Shown here piece by piece: positions 41,621 to 49,027 of a DNA stretch of 49,608 nt. Both the position numbers and the translations under genes were made by a program. The notes beneath the pieces were generated by a model. It saw only the letters and a list, made by a program, of their open reading frames with translations. It ran no database searches and was not told where the DNA came from. Source of the DNA: AC-51 sp036265325 (lineage in GTDB: Bacteria > Actinomycetota > UBA4738 > HRBIN12). The first letter of the stretch is position 1. Each line of letters opens with the position of its first letter. The stretch covers positions 1 through 49,608 of the forward strand of contig DATAPH010000032.1 of NCBI GenBank assembly GCA_036265325.1, given 5' to 3'.

Positions 41621-42333
41621 TCGCCTCGACGAACTACGCCGCGGTCACGCTGATCGCCGCCGGTGGCGCGCTGATCGTCGGCATCATCGCCGTCGTCGCG
41701 CTCCGGCATCGAGCAAAGGGGAAGCGCGCCGAGATCCCGGCCGGCATGCGGCCGGGCCCTTCGGATCAGGCGCTCGAGACGCCGCTGCTGCTGAAGCTGC
41801 AGGGATGGGGCGTCGTGCTCGTGACGTTCTTCGTGCTGTGGTTCCCGGTGATGTGGCTGATCGAGCCGAGCACGAACCTGAAGCAGGAGCAGGCGCTCGT
41901 GACCGACGCCATCGCGCGCGGCCAGCTGGCGACCCAGCCGTTCTCCGAGGACAACGGCCTCGGCGTCGGATGCGTCCGGTGTCACGGCAACGAGCTCCAA
42001 GGCGGCGTGATCAACGCGCTCGATTCGAACGGCAATCCGATCCTCGCGTACCCGCCGAACCTGACGACGGTGTGCGGAGGTCCCAACACGGGACACAACG
42101 CGATCTACTCGATCGACGACATCTTCCAGGTGATCTCGGAGGGACGCGGCGCGATGCCTTCGTGGAGCATCCGATATGCCGGAGCGCTCGACGACCAGCA
42201 GATCAACGACCTCGTGCTGTACCTGGTGCAGCTGAGCTCGCAGAACGTTCCGTTCGACCAGAACGTGTGTCTCAACAAGGCCGCATCCGACAAGGCGCTC
42301 GCCCACGCGACGAGCGACCCGAGGGACCCGTAG
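41617..42333 (+). CDS. Membrane-anchored monoheme cytochrome c of the bc complex
   Basis: A 238-residue cytochrome c with two helices (about 8-29 and 62-81) and one heme site, CVRCH (Cys119, Cys122, His123). The likely axial Met is Met180 in GRGAMPSW. Two extra cysteines (Cys153 and one near residue 218) might form a disulfide. It overlaps the Rieske gene by four bases. The typical actinobacterial QcrC has two hemes; here only one is seen, as in a simpler bc1-like chain. It presumably hands electrons to the heme c domain of CtaC or to the cupredoxin protein. Confidence 0.93.
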   Translation: MIASTNYAAVTLIAAGGALIVGIIAVVALRHRAKGKRAEIPAGMRPGPSDQALETPLLLKLQGWGVVLVTFFVLWFPVMWLIEPSTNLKQEQALVTDAIARGQLATQPFSEDNGLGVGCVRCHGNELQGGVINALDSNGNPILAYPPNLTTVCGGPNTGHNAIYSIDDIFQVISEGRGAMPSWSIRYAGALDDQQINDLVLYLVQLSSQNVPFDQNVCLNKAASDKALAHATSDPRDP

Positions 42334-43080
42334 ATGGAGCAGCACTCCTGTCTGACGTTCGCCGTCGACTGCGGCGTGATGTTCAAGGGGATCGGCGTCG
42401 TGATCGCCGGCTTCATCCTGTTCGTCGGGAGCGTCTACATGTTGCTCACCGCGATCTTCGGCCGGTACATGGCGTATCTGGTCGTCGCGGTGGCCTTCTT
42501 CGGATGGCTGACGATCCAATCCGGGATCTGGCTGTTCGGGTTCTGGTCGCAGGGCCCGGAGACCAAGACCAACCTCGGGCCGCGCGGGCCTGAGGCGGCA
42601 TGGGTCGTGGACTCGGCGGGGCTCGATCCCGGCGCCGCGCACCAGGAACTCGCGTCGTATCCGAGCGGTGCATATCCCGAGCCCAACCCGGCCGACCCGC
42701 TCCAGGCCGCCGACCTGCAGGCCGCGCAGGGCGTCGTGACGACGTACCTGGCCAACGCCGCCAACGCCCAGCTCGGCCAGAACCCGCTGGACTACACAGC
42801 GCTGCAGCCGACGCAGTTCACGGTCGATGACCTGCGCTTCGTGACCGCGCAGGACGGGACGAAGCTCGCGGTCGCCCAGGCGCACTTCTTAGGGGGTGGG
42901 CCGAACACGATCGTGACGTTGCACTACAGCAGCGGCCAGGTATGGCACTACTCCTTGCTCTTCTTGATCGGCTCGCTGATCTTGCTGATCGTGCACATCC
43001 CGTTACTGGACCGCGCGGAGCGCTCGCGCAAGGAATTCCTGGTCGGTGGCACTGCGCCGCCATGGTACGGACCGGCCTAG
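42334..43080 (+). CDS. Unrecognised membrane protein in bc operon
   Basis: A 248-residue protein that I cannot assign. Two helices (about 17-40 and 44-69) are followed by a 130-residue polar domain, a third helix (about 205-226) and a basic tail. The polar domain contains a Pro/Asp-rich stretch (SYPSGAYPEPNPADP) and a beta-rich region (FTVDDLRFVTAQDGTKLAVA). No heme, iron-sulfur or metal motif is visible. It begins immediately after the cytochrome c stop, so it is likely an accessory subunit or assembly factor of the bc complex. Confidence 0.82.
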   Translation: MEQHSCLTFAVDCGVMFKGIGVVIAGFILFVGSVYMLLTAIFGRYMAYLVVAVAFFGWLTIQSGIWLFGFWSQGPETKTNLGPRGPEAAWVVDSAGLDPGAAHQELASYPSGAYPEPNPADPLQAADLQAAQGVVTTYLANAANAQLGQNPLDYTALQPTQFTVDDLRFVTAQDGTKLAVAQAHFLGGGPNTIVTLHYSSGQVWHYSLLFLIGSLILLIVHIPLLDRAERSRKEFLVGGTAPPWYGPA

Positions 43081-43087
43081 GAGGAGG
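43080..43087 (+). promoter_or_regulatory. Strong ribosome-binding site of the 40-residue protein
   Basis: GGAGGAGG, a near-ideal anti-16S match, begins at the last base of the preceding stop codon and lies 4 bases before the ATG at 43092. Its strength supports real translation of the very short gene. Confidence 0.75.
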
Positions 43088-43091
43088 AACG

Positions 43092-43214
43092 ATGCTGCAT
43101 CTGCTCGCCGCGCAGGACGTCCCGATCTTCGATCAGGGAGCGATCCAGTTCATCCTGCTCACGGTGATGATCGTGATCGTCGCGTTCCTGATCTGGCTCA
43201 CGATCCCGCGCTGA
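43092..43214 (+). CDS. 40-residue single-helix membrane protein, last gene of bc operon
   Basis: A microprotein with a short amphipathic start (LLAAQDVPIFDQGAI) and one helix (FILLTVMIVIVAFLIWLTI), ending in PR. It resembles in design the single-helix small subunits of cytochrome b6f or oxidases, though I cannot match it to a family. Evidence that it is real: a strong ribosome site, correct codon bias and position directly after a membrane-protein gene of the operon. Its end overlaps the convergent rex gene by 17 bases. Confidence 0.72.
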   Translation: MLHLLAAQDVPIFDQGAIQFILLTVMIVIVAFLIWLTIPR

Positions 43215-43878
43215 CCTGACGCGCCTCGGCGCCGCGCTGCTCGTAATACGCCAGGATCTGCAGCTCCACCGCAAGGTCGACCTTCCGCACGGTCACACCC
43301 TCGGGGACGGTCACCACCGCTGGGGCGAAGTTGAGGATCGACCGAAGGCCCGCGTCGACCATCCGCTCCGCGACGTCTTGCGCGGCCGTCGCGGGCGTCG
43401 CGATGACCCCGATGGCGATCGCCTCGTCCCGCACAAGCTCGGTGAGATCGTCGAGATCTCGGACCTCGAGCCCCTCGATGTGCATCCCGTGTTTGGCCGG
43501 GTCCGTGTCGACAAGTGCCGCCACGCGGAAGCCGCGCTCGGTGAACCCACGATAGTGGGCGAGCGCCTGGCCCAGATTGCCGATGCCCGCGATCACGATC
43601 GCCCAGTGCTGCGTAAGCCCGAGCTGCTCGCGCACCTCGTGGATCAGGTGCCAGACGTCGTAGCCGACGCCGCGCGTGCCGTACGAGCCGAGGTAGGAAA
43701 GGTCCTTGCGGACCTTCGCCGACGTGACGCCGGCCGCCTCGGCGAGCGTCTCGGACGAAACGGTCGCATCGCCCGCGTCGGCGATGCTCACCAGCGCTCT
43801 GAGATACAGCGGAAGCCGGGCGACGGTCGCGTCCGGGATCGCGCGCCTCGGCGCCTCCGAACGTCCGTTCCCGGTCAC
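43198..43878 (-). CDS. rex: Redox-sensing transcriptional repressor Rex
   Basis: A 226-residue dimeric repressor that binds DNA at low NADH/NAD+ and releases it at high NADH. The N-terminal winged helix contains IPDATVARLPLYLRAL and the recognition helix region SAKVRKDLSYLGSYGTRGVGY. The Rossmann domain has the NAD(H) motif GIGNLG at 98-103, then DTDPAKHG, and the C-terminal swapped helix ends near ELQILAYYEQR. GTG start at 43878. A perfect Rex operator in the same window (24743-24768) marks the complex I unit as a probable target. No Rex box lies directly in front of rex itself. Confidence 0.97.
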   Translation of the reverse strand: MTGNGRSEAPRRAIPDATVARLPLYLRALVSIADAGDATVSSETLAEAAGVTSAKVRKDLSYLGSYGTRGVGYDVWHLIHEVREQLGLTQHWAIVIAGIGNLGQALAHYRGFTERGFRVAALVDTDPAKHGMHIEGLEVRDLDDLTELVRDEAIAIGVIATPATAAQDVAERMVDAGLRSILNFAPAVVTVPEGVTVRKVDLAVELQILAYYEQRGAEARQVSAGS

Positions 43879-43900
43879 CTCCGTAGCCTAGCTGCGCATC

Positions 43901-44137
43901 TCAGGCCTCGACCGCCGCCCGGAACGCCGCAGCGTCGACCGAGATCTCGAACAGGTCCTCGCCGTCGACGGCCACCACCGGGATGCGGATGCCGTAGTCG
44001 CGGATCAGCGCGTCGTCGGTCTCGATGTCGATCTCGGTGAATGCGAACGGCGCCCGCCGACGAACATCTTCGATCACGCGGCGAGCGTCGTCGCACAGGT
44101 GACACCCGTCGCGCGAATACAGGACGACGCTGGTCAC
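43901..44137 (-). CDS. Glutaredoxin-like small protein
   Basis: A 78-residue thioredoxin-fold protein with CHLC (Cys12, Cys15) after the first strand (VVLYSRDGCHLCDD) and the cis-Pro turn at RIPVVAVDGEDLF. This fits the short glutaredoxin family common next to Rex genes in Actinomycetota. The likely start is GTG at 44137; the longer upstream frame is shadow. It is 22 bases upstream of rex on the same strand, so it probably shares its transcript, and is divergent from the sigma gene with only 21 bases between starts. Confidence 0.85.
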   Translation of the reverse strand: MTSVVLYSRDGCHLCDDARRVIEDVRRRAPFAFTEIDIETDDALIRDYGIRIPVVAVDGEDLFEISVDAAAFRAAVEA

Positions 44138-44158
44138 GGCTGCCAGGATACGGATGCC

Positions 44159-44728
44159 ATGGCCATCCAGGACACCGCCGACGATCTCGAGCTGCACCGC
44201 CGCCTGGCTGCCGGCGACCGGGCAGCGTTCGACGAGCTCTACCGGCGATATGCGGCGCAGGCCTACGGTCTCGCATACCGCGTGACCGGCCAGCAGATGC
44301 TCGCGCAGGACGTGGTCCACGACGCGTTCATGGCCCTGTGGCGCGCGCCGGAGGCCTTCGATGCCCGCCGGGGCTCGTTCCGGACGTTCTTCCTGTCGAT
44401 GGTCCACCACCGGGGGGTGGACCAGGTGCGCAGAGAGCAACGCCTCCGGGCGCGAACCGAGAAGGCGGCGAACCTTGACCCGCTCGAGGACGAAGACCCT
44501 GCGGACGCCGTGGCCGAGGCGGGCTACCTGAGCGTTCGACGCAAGGAGGTCCGAGAGGCCTTAACCGAACTTCCGGCTGCGCAGCGACAGGTACTTGAGA
44601 TGGCGTATTTCGACGGCAAGACCCAGGTCCAGATCTCGGAGGAGCTCCAGATCCCCTTAGGAACCGTGAAGACCCGGACCCTCGCTGCGATGCGGAAGCT
44701 CCGATCCCTGCTTGAGGAGGCCTCCTGA
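44159..44728 (+). CDS. ECF-family RNA polymerase sigma factor
   Basis: A 189-residue sigma-70 factor of the extracytoplasmic-function class. Sigma2 lies at about 20-95 (AAFDELYRRYAAQAYGLAYR, QDVVHDAFMALWR, GSFRTFFLSMVHHRGVDQVR) and sigma4 at about 135-185 (ELPAAQRQVLEMAYFDGKTQ, then PLGTVKTRTLAAMRKLR). The ATG at 44159 is preferred over the frame opening at 44099, which would run into the divergent glutaredoxin gene. It is followed by an RskA-like anti-sigma gene, as in SigK/SigL systems. The stimulus is unknown. Confidence 0.93.
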   Translation: MAIQDTADDLELHRRLAAGDRAAFDELYRRYAAQAYGLAYRVTGQQMLAQDVVHDAFMALWRAPEAFDARRGSFRTFFLSMVHHRGVDQVRREQRLRARTEKAANLDPLEDEDPADAVAEAGYLSVRRKEVREALTELPAAQRQVLEMAYFDGKTQVQISEELQIPLGTVKTRTLAAMRKLRSLLEEAS

Positions 44729-45435
44729 TCGATCACGACACGGCCGACGAGCTCCTTGCGGGGTACGTGCTGGGGTCTCTGACGGGCCCCGACGCAGAAG
44801 AGGCCGACCGTCTGCTCACCGAGCACGTGCCGGACTGCCTCACCTGCCGCACAACCCTCGACGCGTTCCGCGGTCTCACCGGCGATCTCGGACTGGTGGC
44901 GGATCCGCTGAGCCCCCCGGAAACGCTCCTCCCCCGACTGCAACGGGGCCTCGAGGGGAACGAACACCGATCCCGCTTGCGCGCGTGGAGCCCGGCCCGC
45001 ATCGTCGCGGGCGCGGCGGCTGCCGTCGTCCTGCTCGGGGCCGCCGGCCTCGCGCTGACGCAGGGAGGCGGAGCCGGTCCGTCGGCGCCGTTGACGCAGG
45101 CCGACCTGGCGCAGGTCCGGACCATGGCCGCGAACCCAGGCGCGCAGACCAAGGACCTCGGTGGAGGGACGACCGAGATCGAACCGCCGGATCGTGAGGC
45201 GCTCTACGTGTTGGGGACCGCGGTTGCAGGTCCTCGACAGGGGTACACGTACCGCCTGTGGGCGGTCCAGGGCGACTCCGCAACCTTCATCGGCGACTTC
45301 GCACCGGTCAACGGGCTGGTCGCGCTCAAGGTGTCTGTCGATCCCAACTCGGTCGACAAGCTCCTCGTCACAGAGGAACCCGTCGGCTCGACGCCGAGTC
45401 AACCCGGTCAACCGGCCTGGGACGCGACCGGCTAA
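44725..45435 (+). CDS. RskA-like anti-sigma factor
   Basis: A 236-residue single-pass anti-sigma factor. The cytoplasmic N-terminal domain begins IDHDTADELLAGYVLGSL, with HVPDCLTC further in; one helix at about 95-115 (IVAGAAAAVVLLGAAGLALT); then an extracytoplasmic domain of the RskA type (YTYRLWAVQGDSATFIGDF). A CTG at 44725, overlapping the sigma stop (CTGA) and preceded by GGAGG, restores the conserved DELLAGYVLG block; the next usual start is GTG at 44767, which would cut it off. Thus CTG is the likely initiator. Its end shares four bases with the convergent gene. Confidence 0.88.
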   Translation: MIDHDTADELLAGYVLGSLTGPDAEEADRLLTEHVPDCLTCRTTLDAFRGLTGDLGLVADPLSPPETLLPRLQRGLEGNEHRSRLRAWSPARIVAGAAAAVVLLGAAGLALTQGGGAGPSAPLTQADLAQVRTMAANPGAQTKDLGGGTTEIEPPDREALYVLGTAVAGPRQGYTYRLWAVQGDSATFIGDFAPVNGLVALKVSVDPNSVDKLLVTEEPVGSTPSQPGQPAWDATG

Positions 45436-46157
45436 GCCGTCGGTTCCGGCTGCGCAGGTTCCACGACCACGGGCGCGGCGTCGGGAACCGCGATCGGGCG
45501 TGACGCCCGCACGAACCCCCAGAACATCAGGCAGATCCCCGCGACGAGCGTCCCGATGAACCCGGCCAGCACACCGACCGCCGCGAACGCCGCGCCCGCC
45601 GCAACCACGGTCGCGCCCAAGGCGATCAACAAGGTGCCCATGAACCGGTCACGCAGTTCCGGCCGGCCGCGCATCTTCCACGCCGACCAGATCGTCCCGA
45701 GCACGAGGATCGCGAACGCCGGGTAGGCGACGACCTGCGCGAGACCGTGGGCCGCCGTGCCGCCGCCGAACACCTTGATCCCCCGCGGAAGCTGCACGTC
45801 GAGCGCCGTCGCCGACATCTGCGCGCCGGAGATCACCGCGAACGTGTACGCGGTCGCGAAGATGAGGACGAGCCACACCGCCCACCGCACCCAGGGCTTG
45901 CGGAAGAGCAGCACGAGCTCCCCTCCGGCGAGGAACGCGACGTTCAGGACCGCGCCAAGTGCCCAGTAGATGCCGTAGAGCCGCGTCGTCCAGCCGGCGG
46001 CCACGCCGATCGTCACCGCGGCCGAGGCGACCGCGAACATCGCCATCGCGATCGCCCACAACAGCTGCGCCTGACCGCGGCGCGCCAGGAACTGCCGGGC
46101 GAGCATCACAGCGAACACCCCCGCGACCACGGTCGCGACCAGCGGGATCAGCCACAT
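45432..46157 (-). CDS. Unrecognised seven-helix membrane protein
   Basis: A 241-residue protein, almost all hydrophobic, with about seven helices and a Pro-rich tail (VVVEPAQPEPTA). No catalytic or cofactor motif stands out; scattered residues such as His134 (GGTAAHGLAQ) are the only polar ones in helices. Starts at ATG 46157, divergent from the isomerase gene by 62 bases. Orthologues are probably present in related actinobacteria as hypothetical membrane proteins, but I cannot name it. Confidence 0.8.
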   Translation of the reverse strand: MWLIPLVATVVAGVFAVMLARQFLARRGQAQLLWAIAMAMFAVASAAVTIGVAAGWTTRLYGIYWALGAVLNVAFLAGGELVLLFRKPWVRWAVWLVLIFATAYTFAVISGAQMSATALDVQLPRGIKVFGGGTAAHGLAQVVAYPAFAILVLGTIWSAWKMRGRPELRDRFMGTLLIALGATVVAAGAAFAAVGVLAGFIGTLVAGICLMFWGFVRASRPIAVPDAAPVVVEPAQPEPTA

Positions 46158-46219
46158 GAACCCAGGATACGGCCCGGGTGGTGCGCGGACGCCCGGGCGG
46201 ACGCTAGCCTGCAGGGGCC

Positions 46220-47008
46220 ATGGCCGGCCCCCGGGTTCTGCTGTCCACCGCAGCCTTCTTCGCGCGACCCCTCGCGGCGACCTTCGAGCTCGCGGCCGAA
46301 TGCGGCTACACCGGCGTCGAGGTGATGGTCACCAAGGACCCCGCGAGCCAGAGCGCCTCCGTGATGCGCGATCTCGCGGCCGAGCACGGCCTGAGGATCG
46401 GCGCGCTGCACGCGCCCGCCCTGCTTCTCACCCGCTCGGTGTGGGGAAAGGACCCGATCGGCAAGATCGACACGGCCACGCGCGTCGCGTCGACGGCGAA
46501 GGTGCCGCTCGTCGTGATGCATCCGCCCTACCGCTGGCAGAGCGCGTATCGCCAGTGGATCATCTCATCGCTCGCACACGTCGAGGAGCGCACCGGCATC
46601 ACGGTTGGGATGGAGAACATGTTTCCGGTGCATGTCGGATCGCGTCCGCTGATGCTGCATGCCGACCAGGACCTCGATCAGCTGATCGGGATCCCGCATC
46701 TCGTGCTCGACACGTCGCACGCGGCGGTCGCGAAGCACGATCTGATCGAGGTGCGGCAGCTGTTCGGCGACCGCCTCCGCCACGTCCACCTGTCCGACAA
46801 CGCGGGGAAGGGCTGGGACTCGCACCTGCCGCCCGGCGAAGGCATCCTCGACCTCGACGGCTTCTTGCGGGATCTCGCCGGCAGCGGCTTCGACGGGACC
46901 GTCTCGCTCGAGGTCGATCTGCGCAAGCGGCTCGACGACCCGGCCGGGTTGCGCTCGCTGCTGGTCGAGATGCGCGAGCAGGTCGAGTCGCTCCTGGCCG
47001 TCGCCTAG
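46220..47008 (+). CDS. Sugar phosphate isomerase/epimerase-like TIM barrel (xylose isomerase-like)
   Basis: A 262-residue AP-endonuclease-2/xylose-isomerase fold protein. Metal-site features appear in order: GVEVMV (Glu), HAPALLL, VVMHPPY, MENMF, LDTSHAA, HVHLSDN and SLEVD. The pattern matches the uncharacterised relative of Rv0498 of M. tuberculosis, whose neighbourhood also includes the HTH and 33-residue proteins found further right here. Reaction unknown. ATG at 46220 is preceded by a GGGGCC stretch. Confidence 0.85.
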   Translation: MAGPRVLLSTAAFFARPLAATFELAAECGYTGVEVMVTKDPASQSASVMRDLAAEHGLRIGALHAPALLLTRSVWGKDPIGKIDTATRVASTAKVPLVVMHPPYRWQSAYRQWIISSLAHVEERTGITVGMENMFPVHVGSRPLMLHADQDLDQLIGIPHLVLDTSHAAVAKHDLIEVRQLFGDRLRHVHLSDNAGKGWDSHLPPGEGILDLDGFLRDLAGSGFDGTVSLEVDLRKRLDDPAGLRSLLVEMREQVESLLAVA

Positions 47009-47022
47009 TTATCCTGCGAGAC

Positions 47023-47166
47023 GTGCGACGCGCCACCGCCATCACGCTCGTCATCCTGTTCGTGCTGCTCGTGATCGCCGCGGCGGCCCAGTTCAACCAG
47101 CCGACCCCGTCGGCCCCGTTCCCCGGGCCGTCGGGCGGGACGGAGATTCCCGCGCCCTCCTCTTAG
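47023..47166 (+). CDS. 47-residue single-helix protein
   Basis: A short open frame with GTG start at 47023, one helix (TAITLVILFVLLVIAAAAQF) and a Pro/Ser tail (QPTPSAPFPGPSGGTEIPAP). It follows the isomerase by 14 bases and ends overlapping the convergent hydrolase stop by four bases. The ribosome site is weak. The basic start, clean helix and Pro-rich tail look like a real small membrane protein, but the call rests on composition and fit only. Confidence 0.55.
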   Translation: MRRATAITLVILFVLLVIAAAAQFNQPTPSAPFPGPSGGTEIPAPSS

Positions 47167-47954
47167 GAGGTCGGAGTCGGCCGCGCCGCAAGGTAGCGAC
47201 CGAACCACTGCTCGATCAGCTCCTGCACGTGCTCGCCTTGCGGCCCGCTCAACAGGTCGGTGCCGTGGGAGTCGTCGGTCACGATCTGCTCGTCCTTCGG
47301 CCCCGGGCTGTCGGCGTACAGCGCGTCCGCAGCCTGGACCGCCCCCGACGGATCGCCGAGGCCCGCGATGAAGAGCTTCGGCGCCGAGACCAGCGCCAAC
47401 TGCTGGAGGCCAACCCCGAGTCCCGACAGAACCTGCGGCGCGGACAACGTCACGACGGCGTCGATGTTCTCCGGATCGGTGCCGGCAACCAACAGCGAGG
47501 CGGTGCCGCCCATCGATGCGCCCGCCAGGCCGATCCGCGTCGGACCTTGCTTGCGGAGATAGCGCATCGCGGCGTCCAGATCCGTGGGCGCCGCGTTGAT
47601 GTCCTTGGTGCCCTGGGAGCACCCGCCATCGCCGCCCGGGCAGTAGCCCCGGAAGTCGAACGTGAGCACCCGGTAGCCGTCGCCCGCCAGCCGCTGCGCG
47701 AACGGATACCAGGACGTCTGATCGGCGGGGAGCATGTGCGAGAGCACGACGCCTTCTTGCGCGTCGGCGGGGCCGAACAACCGGCCCGCCAGCGTCACAC
47801 CGTCCGACGTCTTGAACGTGACCGCTTGGGATGCATCCGCATCGAGGCTGCTGGAGGATGGGCCGCCGCAGGCCGCGAGCGTGATCGTCAAGAGCGCGAT
47901 GGCGACCCCGAGGCCGAGGCGGGCGGACGAGCCCACGTGGGTGGGCGCGCTCAT
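47163..47954 (-). CDS. Alpha/beta hydrolase lipoprotein
   Basis: A 263-residue secreted hydrolase, anchored as a lipoprotein (LAAC, Cys29). The nucleophile is Ser147 in GLAGASMGGT; likely acid Asp201 (IAGLGDPSG) and base His230 (DDSHGTDL). The oxyanion region precedes at VVLSHMLPADQTSW. A Cys pair (Cys105, Cys112 in RGYCPGGDGGCSQG) probably forms a disulfide. Substrate unknown; family members are esterases or peptidases. The gene lies 8 bases downstream of the bS22-like gene. Confidence 0.87.
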   Translation of the reverse strand: MSAPTHVGSSARLGLGVAIALLTITLAACGGPSSSSLDADASQAVTFKTSDGVTLAGRLFGPADAQEGVVLSHMLPADQTSWYPFAQRLAGDGYRVLTFDFRGYCPGGDGGCSQGTKDINAAPTDLDAAMRYLRKQGPTRIGLAGASMGGTASLLVAGTDPENIDAVVTLSAPQVLSGLGVGLQQLALVSAPKLFIAGLGDPSGAVQAADALYADSPGPKDEQIVTDDSHGTDLLSGPQGEHVQELIEQWFGRYLAARPTPTS

Positions 47955-47962
47955 GTCGGTGC

Positions 47963-48064
47963 CTACTTGCCCAGCTTCATCCGCTGGTGCCGGGTGCGCT
48001 TGAGGAGCTTCTTGTGCTTCTTCTTGCGCATCTTCTTCCGGCGTTTCTTCACGAGCGATGGCAC
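47963..48064 (-). CDS. Small basic ribosomal protein bS22-like (AURKAIP1/COX24 domain)
   Basis: A 33-residue, extremely basic protein (KKRRKKMRKKKHKKLLKRTR, then HQRMKLGK). Its length and sequence match the mycobacterial small-subunit protein bS22 (33 residues, Rv0500B type), related to mitochondrial mS38. GTG at 48064 gives exactly 33 residues. It sits 13 bases downstream of the Clp1-like gene. In M. tuberculosis the same kind of gene directly follows an HTH gene, as is nearly the case here with one gene between. Confidence 0.9.
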   Translation of the reverse strand: MPSLVKKRRKKMRKKKHKKLLKRTRHQRMKLGK

Positions 48065-48077
48065 GCGGTTTGGCCTT

Positions 48078-48968
48078 TCATTCGGTTCCGAAGAGGTTCC
48101 GGAGGTCCACCCGCTTTGCGCGGTAGGTGTCCTCCAGACGAACGGAGCCCAGTCTAAGGGCTTTCGGGGGCTCTGCCACGGGCGTCGTGAGGCGGAGCCC
48201 CGCGTCCTCGGGCACGTAGCCGAGGAGACCGAGCCCGATGAACCCGCCACGTCCATCGGACAGGCCGACGAGCATGCGGTCGAGCATCTGCAGGTCGTAC
48301 AGCGGCGGAAGGGTCGGAACGAAGACGGTGGGCTTGATCCGGAATCGCTGCTGCTCCCCCTCGAAGTAACCGGCCATCGCCTTCTCGTGCGCCTTCATGC
48401 GTTCCTCGACGCTCGTCGTGACGACGTCGGGGTGGACGGGTGCGCGGGCGATCTCGATCCCGAAGAAGCGGTCGACGATGCCGAAGATCGGCTCGAGTTC
48501 CTGCCCGCGCTGCAGACCCGCGACGAGATCGGGTTCGAGGACGTCGACCATGTAGTACTTCAAGAGCTCGCCCGCGATCCCCGAGACCTCGCCGCCCGTG
48601 TCGACGATCAGGAGGTCGGCGCCCTCGGTGCGCGCGCGGTCGCCGAGGCGCTGGAGTGCGCCGATCAGCGCAACCAGATCGTCCTGCGGCCGGGTCGATC
48701 CGACGAAGCCGAGCGCGTCGGCGTGCGCGAGTGCGTCCAGGGTCAGGTCGTCGGCGGTGCGGATGTGCTTCATCCCGACGGTGGTTGGCGGTCCGACGGT
48801 CTTCTCCGCGACGTCGGCGTCGATGTAGGCGACCGAGCGGCCGATCCGCAACGCGAACGCCGCGGTCGCACGCGCCAAGGTCGATTTCCCCGCGTCCAGA
48901 CCGCCGAGGAACACGACGGTGTGCGCGTGGCGGGCAGCTCGGTCGACGAGCTGCTCGTGCTCGTTCAT
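48078..48968 (-). CDS. Clp1/Grc3-like P-loop polynucleotide kinase family protein
   Basis: A 296-residue ATPase. Walker A GGLDAGKST at 22-30; a switch-like segment IDADVAEKTVGPPTTVGM at 49-66, which corresponds to the Clp1/Grc3 'D-x-D...G-P' signature; a Walker B-like LLIVDTGGEVSG near 120; then a beta-rich C-terminal half. In eukaryotes and archaea the family phosphorylates the 5'-hydroxyl of RNA; in bacteria its substrate is uncertain. The start ATG at 48968 has a GGGGG site. It is placed in a block with ribosomal bS22 and an HTH gene. Confidence 0.75.
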   Translation of the reverse strand: MNEHEQLVDRAARHAHTVVFLGGLDAGKSTLARATAAFALRIGRSVAYIDADVAEKTVGPPTTVGMKHIRTADDLTLDALAHADALGFVGSTRPQDDLVALIGALQRLGDRARTEGADLLIVDTGGEVSGIAGELLKYYMVDVLEPDLVAGLQRGQELEPIFGIVDRFFGIEIARAPVHPDVVTTSVEERMKAHEKAMAGYFEGEQQRFRIKPTVFVPTLPPLYDLQMLDRMLVGLSDGRGGFIGLGLLGYVPEDAGLRLTTPVAEPPKALRLGSVRLEDTYRAKRVDLRNLFGTE

Positions 48969-49027
48969 GGACGGTACCCCCTGTCACCGGAGGCCCCGCC
49001 GCGTCGCGTGGTGCGCGAGGTGATCCG

